DNA of 64,000 nt from Ciona intestinalis. Taxonomy: Eukaryota > Chordata > Ascidiacea > Phlebobranchia > Cionidae. The notes under the pieces are model-generated. The model was not told the origin of the DNA. It ran no database searches and saw only the letters and a program-made list of their open reading frames with translations. Each line of letters begins with the position of its first letter. Position 1 is the stretch's first letter. The translations under genes and the position numbers were made by a program. The stretch covers positions 2,600,997-2,664,996 of the forward strand of contig NC_020169.2 in assembly GCF_000224145.3 (NCBI RefSeq), given 5' to 3'. Positions 53,961 through 64,000 of the stretch are shown here, piece after piece.

Positions 53961-55096
53961 TTGACGACAGCGATAACAAGAAAAACAAATGTTTCTGTTA
54001 ACAGTTGAAGTTACCGAATCGGCGAGAATGAAGAAACCTAAGCCACATATACCCTGTCAGTTATATACTACTAAAGAGTACATAAACATATTTAAGCCTT
54101 TAACCACAGTTAAACTAAGATTGTCCAGTACCACGCCAGCGACGTATATATATTAAACCCCGAGAGGCCTAGCGTTAATGTCCTTGATATTTGCCTATTT
54201 CAATGAAAGATTTGTTTTAGCCATATATACCCCTTAAGATATCTTATAAGGAGTCTATGATTTTAGCAGTAACGTATATGCTGCTCCGAGTACATCACGC
54301 CAAATGACGCAATAAACTATTTTAAAGATTAAGAGTCCATGTTATGACATTCCCACAGTTCAATTGATTTTTTAGTACAGCCTGAAAGAAATCGATAAAA
54401 CGTAATGTTGAAACAAAACGTTTTTGCTTTGTATACAGACAAAATACACGAATTTAGACTGTTTTTATATTTAATGGTGCAGTTCGTGCAGACGCGTTAT
54501 ACAGAAGTTCCCTTTGGTGGAGACTATATGAGCCCTGTAGATGCTTATAGCGCTAGACTTTTTATTTATCAACATGCCTGTACAATAGCAGTCTTTCGAA
54601 GTATATGATGGTAAGCTATTTATTGTAAATAAAAACAAATATACCAAAAGAGATTCAGCATTACGTCAGCTTCCTGGACAGCGTATTATGACGTCAAATG
54701 AGGAACGTATTATTGGAAACGTAATACATTGTTAGTCATAGAGAGGTTAACTTTTTGTAATAATTTGCAACGTAATTTGTAGGGTTGTTTAGACAACTCA
54801 GGTTTTGTTTTGTTAGCTTGCAGTTTACCTGTGGTGGTGCAAGAATAATACGTATAGGATGTTTGGTAAGTGGTAGTGAAAAGATACGTATAATATAGGA
54901 TATATACGTACGAGGTAGTAGAAACATTACATATAGAATGTGCAAACCCGTCTTATTACCATCAGTAACGAAACCAGTGTGTAAGTCAAACTGAAGATTT
55001 TCTCGCTGTAACTGAATAATATGTGTATTTATCTGTAAGTTATATAGTTTATACAGGATAAACTATAAAAACTGTTAAGTCAATAACACATTTGTC
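53961..55096. other. Spacer between CAP copies
   Basis: No coding sequence supported; upstream region of the second CAP gene. Confidence 0.35.
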
Positions 55097-55867
55097 ATGA
55101 ATTTGGTTTTCGTCGGATTTTACTTCTTACTGGCACTGAAACAAGGTATAGGTTTAAAAACGGTAAAAGATATTCCCGAGCAGTTTATAGCTGAATTTGA
55201 AGGTGGGCATAAGCAAAAAAGAAGTGTCGTCACAGGCACTGTGCTCACAGCCAGTGAAATTAAAGTGGCTGTTGACAAACATAATGAATATCGAAGAATT
55301 GTAGTTCCATCTGCGAGTAACATGCTAGAAATGGTCTGGGATCCTGAGCTAGGAAAAATGGCCCAGGATTATTCAAGAACGTGCACTTACGCCCATAGCT
55401 CGGGTAGACGAACCAGCAATTTTACTTGGGTTGGAGAAAATCTATATCTCCGTTCAAACGAATGGAGTGCGACTAAAGTGTTGGAAGATGCAATCACCGG
55501 TTGGGACAATGAAAAGAAGGTCTACACCTACAGTTCAAAAGCATGTAGTAGGGTATGCGGGCATTATACACAGACGGCGTGGGCAGAGAGTTATGCTGTA
55601 GGATGTGGGGTAACGACCTGTTCAAATGTCACCGTCGGTAGTAAAGTTTGGTCCACTGCTCAAATTGTCGTGTGTAACTACGGACCAGGAGGTAACATCA
55701 AAGGTAAACACCCTTATATTAGTGGGAGCCCTTGTTCTGCTTGTCCAAAAGGCTATGGCTGCAAAAATGGCTTGTGTTCACTCTCTGCTGATTCGAACAT
55801 GCTTAAAGGACTCACGAGTTTTATGCTCACTGCTACTGTTTTTGCTATGTTGTATACAACTGTATAA
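55097..55867 (+). CDS. CAP-superfamily protein 2, probably GPI-anchored
   Basis: Single exon, 256 residues. Signal peptide 1-20, then a KQKRS basic site at about residue 39 that could be a propeptide cleavage site. CAP domain: KHNEYRR, ASNMLEMVWDPELGKMAQDYS, WVGENLYL, GHYTQTAWAESYAVGCG, VVCNYGPGGN. Then CSACPKGYGCKNGLC as in CAP protein 1. The last 20 residues (LTSFMLTATVFAMLYTTV) are hydrophobic after a small-residue stretch, which fits a GPI-anchor signal or membrane tail, absent from CAP protein 1. AATAAA at about 55979. Paralog of 52689-53336 that differs chiefly in the attached membrane tail. Confidence 0.92.
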   Translation: MNLVFVGFYFLLALKQGIGLKTVKDIPEQFIAEFEGGHKQKRSVVTGTVLTASEIKVAVDKHNEYRRIVVPSASNMLEMVWDPELGKMAQDYSRTCTYAHSSGRRTSNFTWVGENLYLRSNEWSATKVLEDAITGWDNEKKVYTYSSKACSRVCGHYTQTAWAESYAVGCGVTTCSNVTVGSKVWSTAQIVVCNYGPGGNIKGKHPYISGSPCSACPKGYGCKNGLCSLSADSNMLKGLTSFMLTATVFAMLYTTV

Positions 55868-57059
55868 TATGAATTACACTCTCCGCACTTATGTATTAAA
55901 ACTTGTGTCGATTTGTTATAGTAATTGCAGTGAAACAATTTTAAAATGTGCCCTGTTTTAAAAATAACAACGTACAGAAATAAACTATTGTTTTACTTAC
56001 ACATTTTTGTACTTATATATATACGTTTTGTTGCGATAAACGCGTTGTAAACATAAACCTATATACTAAATGTACGAAAAACGCACACTCTTGTTTTCGC
56101 GTAAGCAAGTTTAAATCGAAAATTATATATAAAACATGAAATATACATTACGGTTTTATAATTACGGTTTTATAATTCTTTGAATGTTCTTTGTTTACTA
56201 CCAAATGGAACCAGAAAATAAAGAGATATTTTATCTTTCCCCAACCCCCTATATTTATTTATTGGTTAGTCACCGCCGAGTAGGTGACCTATGTTTTTCT
56301 GCGCAGTCCAAAAGCTGTTTATAGGCGTGTATCACCCGCGACACAAAGATATTTCGGCTCGTGACCTACTACAATAGAGTATAGTAGGACCTGATAGACG
56401 TAATGTATACCGCCGGTTTTACACATCTGTCTGATGACACATATTGTATACAACCGCCTTTAACAAATTAAGGCGGGCTAAAATCTGATCCAAATTTTTG
56501 ATTTATTCTTATAATTAATTTCTGACCTAGATAAAGATGTGGAGGAAACACATTCCTTGTCAGGTTAAGGTAATTAGAGGTTAAAGGTGGTGGACAAGAA
56601 AGTATTGGTGAGCAGCAAGAACCATCATCCATGTATTAAACCTATTTGGTGTACAGTTCTTGTATGTATTCTGGAAATATTTAAAAAAAAAAAAAAAAAA
56701 TTTTTTTGAATGTTTAGGATAACAATATAGACTATGAAGGCACAATCCCACAAATTTTTGTAGTCATTACTTTTCGCAGTACGTAGCGACCTTTTTTGCT
56801 CCCTGGAAATGATATGCTGTAGCATAGTTTACCATCACTGCGGGTAGGCTGCTGAGCCATTTTCCCCTTGAATATTCCAACACACGATGTGCACATGAAT
56901 GAAAAAGTTCTACCTGTCCTTTATGTGCTCATCTTTTAGTTTCAAAACAGCCCATCTTAACCCATTCAGCTAGATACTGCCTTTTACCTCATTTTCCTAA
57001 CTACTGCTTTTATCTCATTTTTGTGAAGGCAACCTAGAAAAAAATAACTAGAGTGTAGT
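55868..57059. other. Intergenic region with MITE fragment and poly-A/T run
   Basis: Apart from the MITE fragment, a run of about 20 A at 56682 followed by 7 T; parts of 56520-57059 may be the outer section of the decayed transposon to the right. Confidence 0.35.
56151..56256 (+). mobile_element. MITE family M, right half
   Basis: TATAATTCTTTGAATGTTCT to CTTTCCCCAACCCCCTATA; the ACGGTTTTATAATT segment is doubled at its left. Confidence 0.7.
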
Positions 57060-58646
57060 GTATGTTGGTAAATCATACATATACCTTAACTAGTTGAACA
57101 AATATTGTTGTTGTTTAAGTCCATTAATACATAAGAACCATATTTAGCAGTGTGCAATGTGTTCTGGGTTGTCACATATTCCATCACCACCAACAACTAA
57201 AGTTTCTGTGTTGTTTTTCAACTTTTGCAATTGCTGTTGTTGACTATTTTTCCACACTTGTATGTGTTAAGTGTGCACTATTTTTCCTTTTTTGGTGTCT
57301 TATGTAAGTTCTGAACATCCATAGCCAGATACTATGTATTTTTTTCATTAAAAATTTAACTTTACCTGGGGAAAACACATTTGATTATGCAGTGTTGAAA
57401 CAATTCTACAACGTTTGTTGGAGAAGAACCAGAAAACAAAATTAAAGCAGAAGTTTCCGAATGAAATATTTAGGATAAAACCCAGACTTGGCCATATAAA
57501 ATTGTATACAACAACTGTTGCCAAGCAACAATCATGCTTTCAACAGCTTTATCTACTATGAAGACTTTCTTCGACAAGCAGAACAGGTTGAAAACAACAT
57601 AAAAAGTTGTAATTGTGAAACAATGTACTTAATTTCACAAAGGTCATGGATGAATCTAAACAAGCAGTATGAATATTTGAAAATATACAATTCACGATAT
57701 GACTTGTATCTTTTCTAAAATTTACCTTTCATCTCTCTTTGAACTTGGGATTATCAAATGAAGTATGAGAAGTACTTTTAGGAGGTGAGAATCTTCCAAT
57801 TCACAACTTTCTATGTTTTCTGGTTGTGACGGGTGAACATTTAACAATTTCTCTATCGCTTACAAGTATTTGCAGCGGCGGTGCACAAAGCAAGTCACAC
57901 TGACACGCAACAGATGCTCTTTCCAAGTTGGTTTGTGTATCTAAAATTTTAATAACAATGCTGATTTAATTACGTAGCCTAAAGATTATGTCTATGAATT
58001 CTCTTTTACTTTTATCAAGTTTTCCTCTGCGTTGGCTTGTTTGTGTTTGCTTGCTGTATTGTACAGTTTCAGTTTGAATACAATTGTCTTTCAGATCATT
58101 TAGTGTTTCCTTAAAAACAAATGAAGTCTAGCCAAAAAATGAATATTACAACATCATTTATTTGCTAGCTAAATAAACACCTCCAAAACATTTTCATTTG
58201 AAGATTCGGCTATGACTGCATTAGATGTTAAACTGCAGCCCAATATTTCAACCAAAAACTTAATCAAACACACATTTTTTTATTTCATATATACAAAACA
58301 TCTCAAAACTTACTCTTTGTCTTGACCGTTTGGCAAATGCAGCTGCAGATGTCCGCTTTCTTTTTTGTGGTGTAACAGGTGCATCTTTTTTTACTTTACT
58401 GTAGGTATAGCAGACTCTAACAGTATCTCAGTGGTAGATCCAAACTTTTTCCAATAACAGTCGGGTTTAAAATGTATACCACATGTAACACTGTTCTTGG
58501 AGGGTTGCTTGAAATCCAGTAATCCACCCTTGTACATTGCACAAACTTCACTTACTGCTTTGCTATTCGGCTTTTCGGAAATTTATGTATTTTCCTTTTT
58601 TCTTTGTAGCTAGTTGAACACCCTCAACAACGCAACGGTTCGGCAT
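57060..58646 (-). mobile_element. Decayed THAP-type DNA transposase (Kolobok-like)
   Basis: On the minus strand, 58646 onward gives MPNRCVVEGVQLATKKKGKY and then a stop. A later open stretch gives DFKQPSKNSVTCGIHFKPDCYW and LLESAIPTV, the second half and AVPT-type end of a THAP zinc finger. Further on, 57250-57090 gives VVGGDGICDNPEHIA and, in another frame after a 7-base insertion, KYGSYVLMDLNNNN; together these match the G-D-G-R-C-D-S-P-G-x-x-A-K-Y-x-x-Y-x-x-M-D signature that I recall from THAP-bearing transposases. Several stops and frame changes show that it is dead. Family name is from memory; terminal repeats were not found. Confidence 0.55.
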
Positions 58647-61053
58647 CTTTGAAACAGTGTCTCCTCGCATCTAAACACAGTCTTTTTCCATAGTAGCTTT
58701 CTCACTCGAGTTTGACCATATATATGATATCTATGGGTTTGACCCACGATGACGTCACACTTCGTTGCAGCGAAAATCTCTTACAATTTTTTAACACAGC
58801 TACTTATTTGCAAATTTTTAATTAATGCAGGTAATAAATCAACTAAATACATTATATTTGTGTTTAATATAGGTATACCAATAATTTTTAGGCAAAGTTG
58901 TTTAACCGTGTCATATAAACTTTAAGCACTTAACCAAAAACGGATTGACGTTGATCTGAACAGCTCCGATTGTAAATGCCGTTTCGTACAATTAGTGCCA
59001 GCAAACAGTATCCGTCGTAATTATCTACTGTTTCCTGTGATAGCTTACGCCCAATTCAATTTTATACAATTTAAAGCGACGAACGCACCAGCTTACAGCG
59101 CTCAGATTGTGGGGGTTCGCTTTCTAGTCATCTGCCCGCCGCGAAGTGCTCTATCGTTTTCCGTTTTTAAATAACTGCGTTTAATTTAGTACATAAATGA
59201 ACAGAGAACTATAGAGCCACTGTTGTGAAGTGTTTATCTGTCAACGGCGTCTTACTCATTATATGAAAGAAAAATCCCTTAGGAATTCAAAGCGAGTTTG
59301 TAATGCAGTGTAAGCTGGTTAGACTGTTTTATGAGACCAGCAGAGCTTAGGTTTTAGTCTGTTGAAAGGGTTACCGCTTAACAGCATCCTGTATTGCCTA
59401 AACAGCTTTGTTAGGTGTTTAGGTCGCGTGTTAAGGCTGGTATTAAATTGCGGATTGAAACATGATACAGCGACCAGCAATTGTCGCTGCATTGCTAAGT
59501 AACGCGTGTGCGCACTCGGATGCTTCGTCCAAAGCATTCTATGTGTGTGGGATATACGCAATCATAGGGAGTGCCCATAACATGCTTTGTTTTGAAGCGA
59601 TAAGGGGATGCGTTGTATTTGAGCGTTCGCTGAAAGGCGTTCCAGAAGCATATGTAATAAATGAATAATGCAGTAAGAATGAGCGAGGCATATGTATATA
59701 TGAAATTTTCTTGTATATATCAGATCAAAAACCGTTAAGGAAGTTAAAAAAATGATGTTGAAAAAATAAGATTTTGTAACAATTACAACTTGTATAGAAA
59801 ATCCCTTTCATGTGCGTCACTGTACATGCCAGGGTTTTCCAGTTTCGAATAGAATGACGTATTTTCAATAGAACTGATGCGGTGTTACCTAATACGACAC
59901 GAGCGAATTTGTTTATACTATGTTCTTATGATTTAAAGATTCGAACGGATTCTTATGATGCTGGTTATGACGCAATGTTGTTGTTTATGTTGCACAGTTC
60001 CTTGAAGTAATTGTATCTAGGTCGATGAAACTGTTGCTACTGTGGCTGTTATTTATATAGTACTGTGAGGGAAGATGGGACACCTTTAGCACTTTATCCA
60101 AATATTCTGATCATGTTTTAAACACTTAACAACCGTCTATGGGAGTCGTGAGGATACGATTATATAATACCTTGAATAATTTTTGTTTACTACCAAATTG
60201 GACAGGGAAATAAAATGAAACGGTGTCCCATTTTTCCCACCCTACTATAATGCATGTTATGTTATGATCAGGAAAAATTGTGACTCATTCTTGCGTAATT
60301 ATTGGCGGTTTTGCGAGTCAAAAGCGGCAGAAATACTGTTCTGTAAATGTGGATGCGGTATTTCGAGCCGGTCAGATTACCATTTACCGCGCTATTTTAA
60401 AAGCAGTAATGATTAGGGTAATTGCCGTTTACCGTTATTTAGTTCAGTATGTCACGAGAGAGCGGTGGAATTTCGTCTGCACTTTCCCAAAGCCACGTAG
60501 CCGGCGTCTGGATAGATTTGCCTGGTTTGAAATTGTTTAATTATTTATTAGCTCTAGCATGCAAAAAGTGCGTAGGACAGTAACAGTGGCTTCTAGATAA
60601 ATCGACTACAGTGACTCATGACGGTAAAAAGCAAAATTGTGACGCTCAGATTACCGGCCAATGATCGATTATGTTTAACTGCGGTGAAAGTAAACAAGCA
60701 TTATGTCATATTTGTATGCAACGGTGTTTTGGACAGGAAATTGTTACGCGTGATGTAGACGGCCATCTGAAGCCTATTTCGCTGCGTGTTAAGGATACAG
60801 GTCGAATTTAGACTAAAGGGAACGTGGGAAGCCAAGGCAGTTAAACTCAAGTACTGTGACGAAGGTGTATTGATTGTCAGTGGTCGCCTGGCTGTCGTGT
60901 GAATTTCAGGGTCTAAATTTTGTAAGGTATTTTTTTAACAGTTATATTGCTTTGACAGACATTTTGTTGTTATGGATAAGGTAAATATGGAGTTGGTTCA
61001 ATGTTAGATTGGTTGGGAAATTGTATAGATACGACAGACGTCCAGGCAAGATA
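58647..61053. other. Upstream region of the TSP1 gene
   Basis: No supported exon. Contains one MITE and unique sequence; untranslated exons and the promoter of the downstream gene are expected here. Confidence 0.35.
60054..60248 (+). mobile_element. MITE family M, full-length copy
   Basis: TATAGTACTGTGAGGGAAGA start, TTTTTCCCACCCTACTATA end. Confidence 0.85.
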
Positions 61054-63382
61054 ATGTTGGCAACTTCTGTTCTTCTCTTTGGGATAGCCTGGCTGCCTAT
61101 TGCACAATGTGTATCTTATTGGACTGTATCGACAGTGCTGAACGAAAAATACTCAGACGCCCCTGGGGGACAGTGCACATATTCAAGCGCAAGAGGTTCC
61201 CCTTTATGCAGAAGCAACTGGAGGAAAAATAACACTATAAAGAGCGAGAGACTTTCTCTACCACATATATCAGCATGCACGTACTACACAAATACAATCA
61301 CATACATTTGCTATAAAACGGAACCTGTTACCGACAGTAAGCTATACAGTTTTCTAACATTAGCATATTTTGGCATACTCTATTTTATCGCATCTTTTCA
61401 TTACAGGTTCAGATACAACCAGCCAAAGTTGCATACGCAAACGCCCGTTTTACGTGATGACAAAAGACTGCTTTACGCATTGGCTGCAATGGGGCCTATG
61501 TAGTAAATCATGCGGCGGTGGTACTCGTATACGCTACAAGTTTACGAAGAAAGATGTTTTCAACTCGCAAATTGCAACTTGTAACTCGCATCCCTGCCCT
61601 TCATGGTCGAGCTGGTCACCGGTCAGCGAGTCTTGCGACGAATCATGTTCCCGTGTGTGGAATAGAACATGCACTTATCAAGGCAATACTGTGAACGACA
61701 CTATGTGCTCAACAGAAGATGCATATATATCTGTTCAGCTAAGGCCCTGCCCCGTGAGTGAATGCCAATCGTTTGTAAAGATTTTGCCTGACGTTGCAAC
61801 AACAACAGTGACAAAATTTCGTACTACTGCGATCGGAGAGTTCCCCGATACCACTGCCTTGCAGTTGGCCAAGAATCTGTCAGTAATCGACCCACGCCTT
61901 TCGTTTAGAAATGACGAAAACGTAAAAGGGGCATCTAAAGGGAACTTAGGAAGTGGGATAGGAATCGGTTTCGCTATTGCCACTGTACTATTTGTTATTG
62001 CAGCTATCTGCTCTGTTTATGTTTACCGCAAAATCAAAGATCATGAATTAGGAAAATCGCTTGGCGGGCAGCATGCAGTCAGTACTTTGCCCGAGCATCA
62101 CACTAACGGGAATTTGACAGGAGTTGGCAATAATCGAGGAAGTGTTCAGCGAGCTGCAGCGCCGGTGGCTCGAATTTCACCCAGCGCAATTTACTTAGAG
62201 CCGAGTCTTTCACCTCGCCACCGAAGCAGCCTTGTGCCTTGCAGTTCCAAGCCCAATGTGCCCCCGAACCCAGAGGTAGATGTATACCAACAATCGGAGC
62301 GGATCCTGCCAGAACAGCCTAACGCTTTACAACCGTCAATGTCCCAGTCTCTGGTAATAGGCGCAACAGAAGAGCGATATGTTGATTCGGAAACCGCTGC
62401 CTTGAGAGAGGAAGACCCGGTGTATGCTGACATTCCAGCTTTTGAATCTAAATGTGGTTTTAGCGACGATTTTACTTCGGACGAATTCGACAGCTGCGAC
62501 GAACTTGATCAAAGCTTGCATGGTGTACCTCAACAAAACGAGGACTACCCTTCATATTCGCCAGAAAAGCAAAATAGTCGTCCTTATTCCCAGTCATTTG
62601 TTCAAGGGACATCTAACGAGTCTAAAGAGTTTAGTAGCACAAAAATTCGTCGAAGTGCCACCGAAAATTATAGCGGACTTTCAAATTCCGAGGACCGCAG
62701 ACTGAGAAATCTCGGGCCCGCACCACAGAGACCGATTGTTCAACGGTCTAACACAAACGCGGTTAAAACGAGCAACACAGTTCAAGCGCCAACACAAGTG
62801 AAACAACAAACTGGCCGTGCAGAGAACAGATACAGTCGACCTTTCAAGCTAAAGAAAATGCCCAATTTAAATGAGGGTAGTCGAGAAAACATAACAGAAC
62901 CTGGTTTAAGCGACGCGACCCAAATAAACGTTGCACCCAATAAAATTCCCCAACGTTTTGTTTTCGATAGACCTGCTTCTCGAAGAAAGTCCTCCGGAAG
63001 TTCGGGTGCGGGATCTATTGACCTCCGTGCCAGACATCCTTCCCCACCACGTACTCCTTTTTCACAGCGTCACTCCTCACCGTCAATAAAGGCTCCTCCT
63101 CCGCACAGTCCTCCCCCGCCTCCTCTTTTAGAAACTGCTCCAGGTCGTGCCAAGAGGACGTCCTTATGCTCCTCCGGATCAGTTTCAGCCGATGGTGAAT
63201 TCGGAATACGAATGATGCCGAATCGTCCAGGTCACCACGGAGAACGTTTAGGTTCATACGGCTCTATGGAACCATGTCCTTCTCTTCCAGAGGACTCCTA
63301 CCGTGAACCGGCGGACGCCAATTTGCCTCTTATAGAGGACGCTTATAACTTGTATAACCTGCCTTACAAACCAAATGTGTAA
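61054..63382 (+). CDS. Type I membrane protein with two TSP1 repeats and a long proline/serine-rich tail
   Basis: Two exons, 61054-61336 and 61407-63382, joined at phase 1, 752 residues. ATG at 61054 puts a signal peptide (MLATSVLLFGIAWLPIAQC) first. A cysteine-containing extracellular part follows. Then a TSP1 repeat (about 118-159: HWLQWGLCSKSCGGGTRIR, GTR-type with C-x-SC) and a second, atypical one (160-217: SWSSWSPVSESCDESC). Membrane segment about 276-302 (IGFAIATVLFVIAAICSVYV). The cytosolic tail of some 450 residues is disordered in composition, with tyrosines in acidic settings (EDPVYADIP), basic stretches and PPPHSPPPPPLL, a likely SH3/WW/EVH1 ligand. No death, ZU5 or kinase domain, so not UNC5. 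Presumably a guidance or adhesion receptor that signals by docking proteins; inference. Confidence 0.88.
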
Positions 63383-63439
63383 ACTGATTATTGAGATCAG
63401 AATCAAATGTGTAATCTACCATTGAACCTTAAGCAATCG

Positions 63440-63834
63440 ATATATAGTAGGGTGGGTGAAGATGCGACACCTTTAGCACATAATATAGTAGGATGGGGGG
63501 AGATGGGACACCTTTTCATTCTATTTTTTCGTACATTTTGGTAGTAAACAAAGAACATTCAAAGAATTATAAAACCTTGTCCTCGCAACTTTCATAGACC
63601 GTTGTTAATTGTTTAAAACACGATCAGGATATTTTATATATTGTGTGCTAAAGGTGTCCCATCTTCCCCCACCCCACTATATTCAAATATCCTGATCGTG
63701 CTTAAAATAATTAACAACTATCTATGGAGGTCATGGGGATACAGTTTTAAAATTCTTTAAATGTTCTTTGTTTACCCCCCCAGTAGAACAGGACAATATG
63801 GGATGAAAAAGTGTCCCATCTTTCCCACCCTGCT
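63440..63834 (+). mobile_element. MITE family M, outer copy split by insertion
   Basis: Left part 63440-63485 (TATAGTAGGGTGGGTGAAGA..CACATAATA) and right part 63682-63834 (TCAAATATCCTGATCGTG..CATCTTTCCCACCCTGCTG) are one element in + orientation, interrupted by the copy at 63486-63681. Confidence 0.85.
63486..63681 (-). mobile_element. MITE family M, inner copy nested in another
   Basis: TAGTAGGATGGGGGGAGATG start, TTCCCCCACCCCACTATA end. Inserted at a TA inside the outer copy, in the opposite orientation, with TA on both sides. Confidence 0.9.
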
Positions 63835-64000
63835 GCAAAATTGAAGAGTTCTTTATTTGAAGCAGTGTAAACGCGCACATTGGTTATACTTAATTGTGCT
63901 ACTGATGTTGCTGTTAACATATAGCTGTACATGTAACTTCATTCTTTTTATTTTTACTTGTAAAATGTCGCATTAATCATTGCACTTTCGAACTTATATC

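Noticed and set aside
59462-59668. 68-codon plus-strand frame starting at ATG 59462
   Set aside because: Low-information sequence without homologues that I recognise, no flanking exons; likely chance.
61009-61053. TTG-initiated N-terminal extension of the TSP1 protein
   Set aside because: No ATG; the ATG at 61054 starts directly at a good signal peptide.
61054-63382. Assignment as UNC5 netrin receptor
   Set aside because: TSP1 repeats are present, but no Ig, ZU5 or death domain.
1-64000. tRNA genes, CRISPR arrays, bacterial operons, retroviral or other virus-like copies
   Set aside because: Looked for and not recognised; the sequence is an animal nuclear region with small DNA elements only.

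Overview
The window looks like a piece of a tunicate genome, most likely a sea squirt of the Ciona type. Genes are animal-type, with many small exons bounded by GT/AG and short introns. The sequence is AT-rich and littered with short, family-forming repeats. The proteins include animal families such as TRMT5, ARMC6, macro-domain PARPs, CCP/VWA secreted proteins, CAP proteins and TSP1 receptors. Species assignment is inference from gene style and repeat types; there are two 50-base assembly gaps (13875-13924 and 38810-38859).

Layout. (1) 243-4983, minus: a macro-domain + PARP gene with a long N-terminal helical region built from alternating long and short phase-0 exons; its 3' end lies beyond the left edge. 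(2) 5173-10164, minus: TRMT5, the tRNA m1G37 methyltransferase, nine exons, only 189 bases upstream of the PARP start. (3) 11756-23199, minus: four tandem four-exon genes for four-pass membrane proteins with identical intron phases; they alternate in type (A,B,A,B), so a two-gene block was probably duplicated. One copy carries an in-frame TGA. (4) 24307-36209, minus: ARMC6, with a very long intron that contains a three-exon gene on the opposite strand (31175-32807). (5) 36631-42229, plus: a second macro + WWE + PARP gene, head-to-head with ARMC6. (6) 43522-48384, plus: a secreted protein with five CCP domains and a VWA domain. (7) 48475-51438, minus: a 987-residue, single-exon nucleotidyltransferase-like + TPR protein, tail-to-tail with the CCP/VWA gene. 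(8) 52689-53336 and 55097-55867, plus: two CAP-superfamily proteins with a CAP relic between them. (9) About 57060-58646, minus: a decayed THAP-type DNA transposase. (10) 61054-63382, plus: a two-exon TSP1 transmembrane protein with a long proline/serine-rich tail.

Repeats. One roughly 200-bp MITE family with 30-bp terminal inverted repeats is present in more than 30 whole or partial copies, in introns and between genes. At least one copy sits inside another. Two SINE-like families, a TTAA-flanked inverted-repeat element, a foldback tandem array in a TRMT5 intron and several minisatellites complete the repeat content.

How the genes relate. The two PARP genes appear to be paralogs that share a helical module, five copies in one and one in the other, and flank a block of unrelated housekeeping and membrane genes. 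The two CAP genes and the four membrane genes are local duplications. No viral or retroviral element was recognised.
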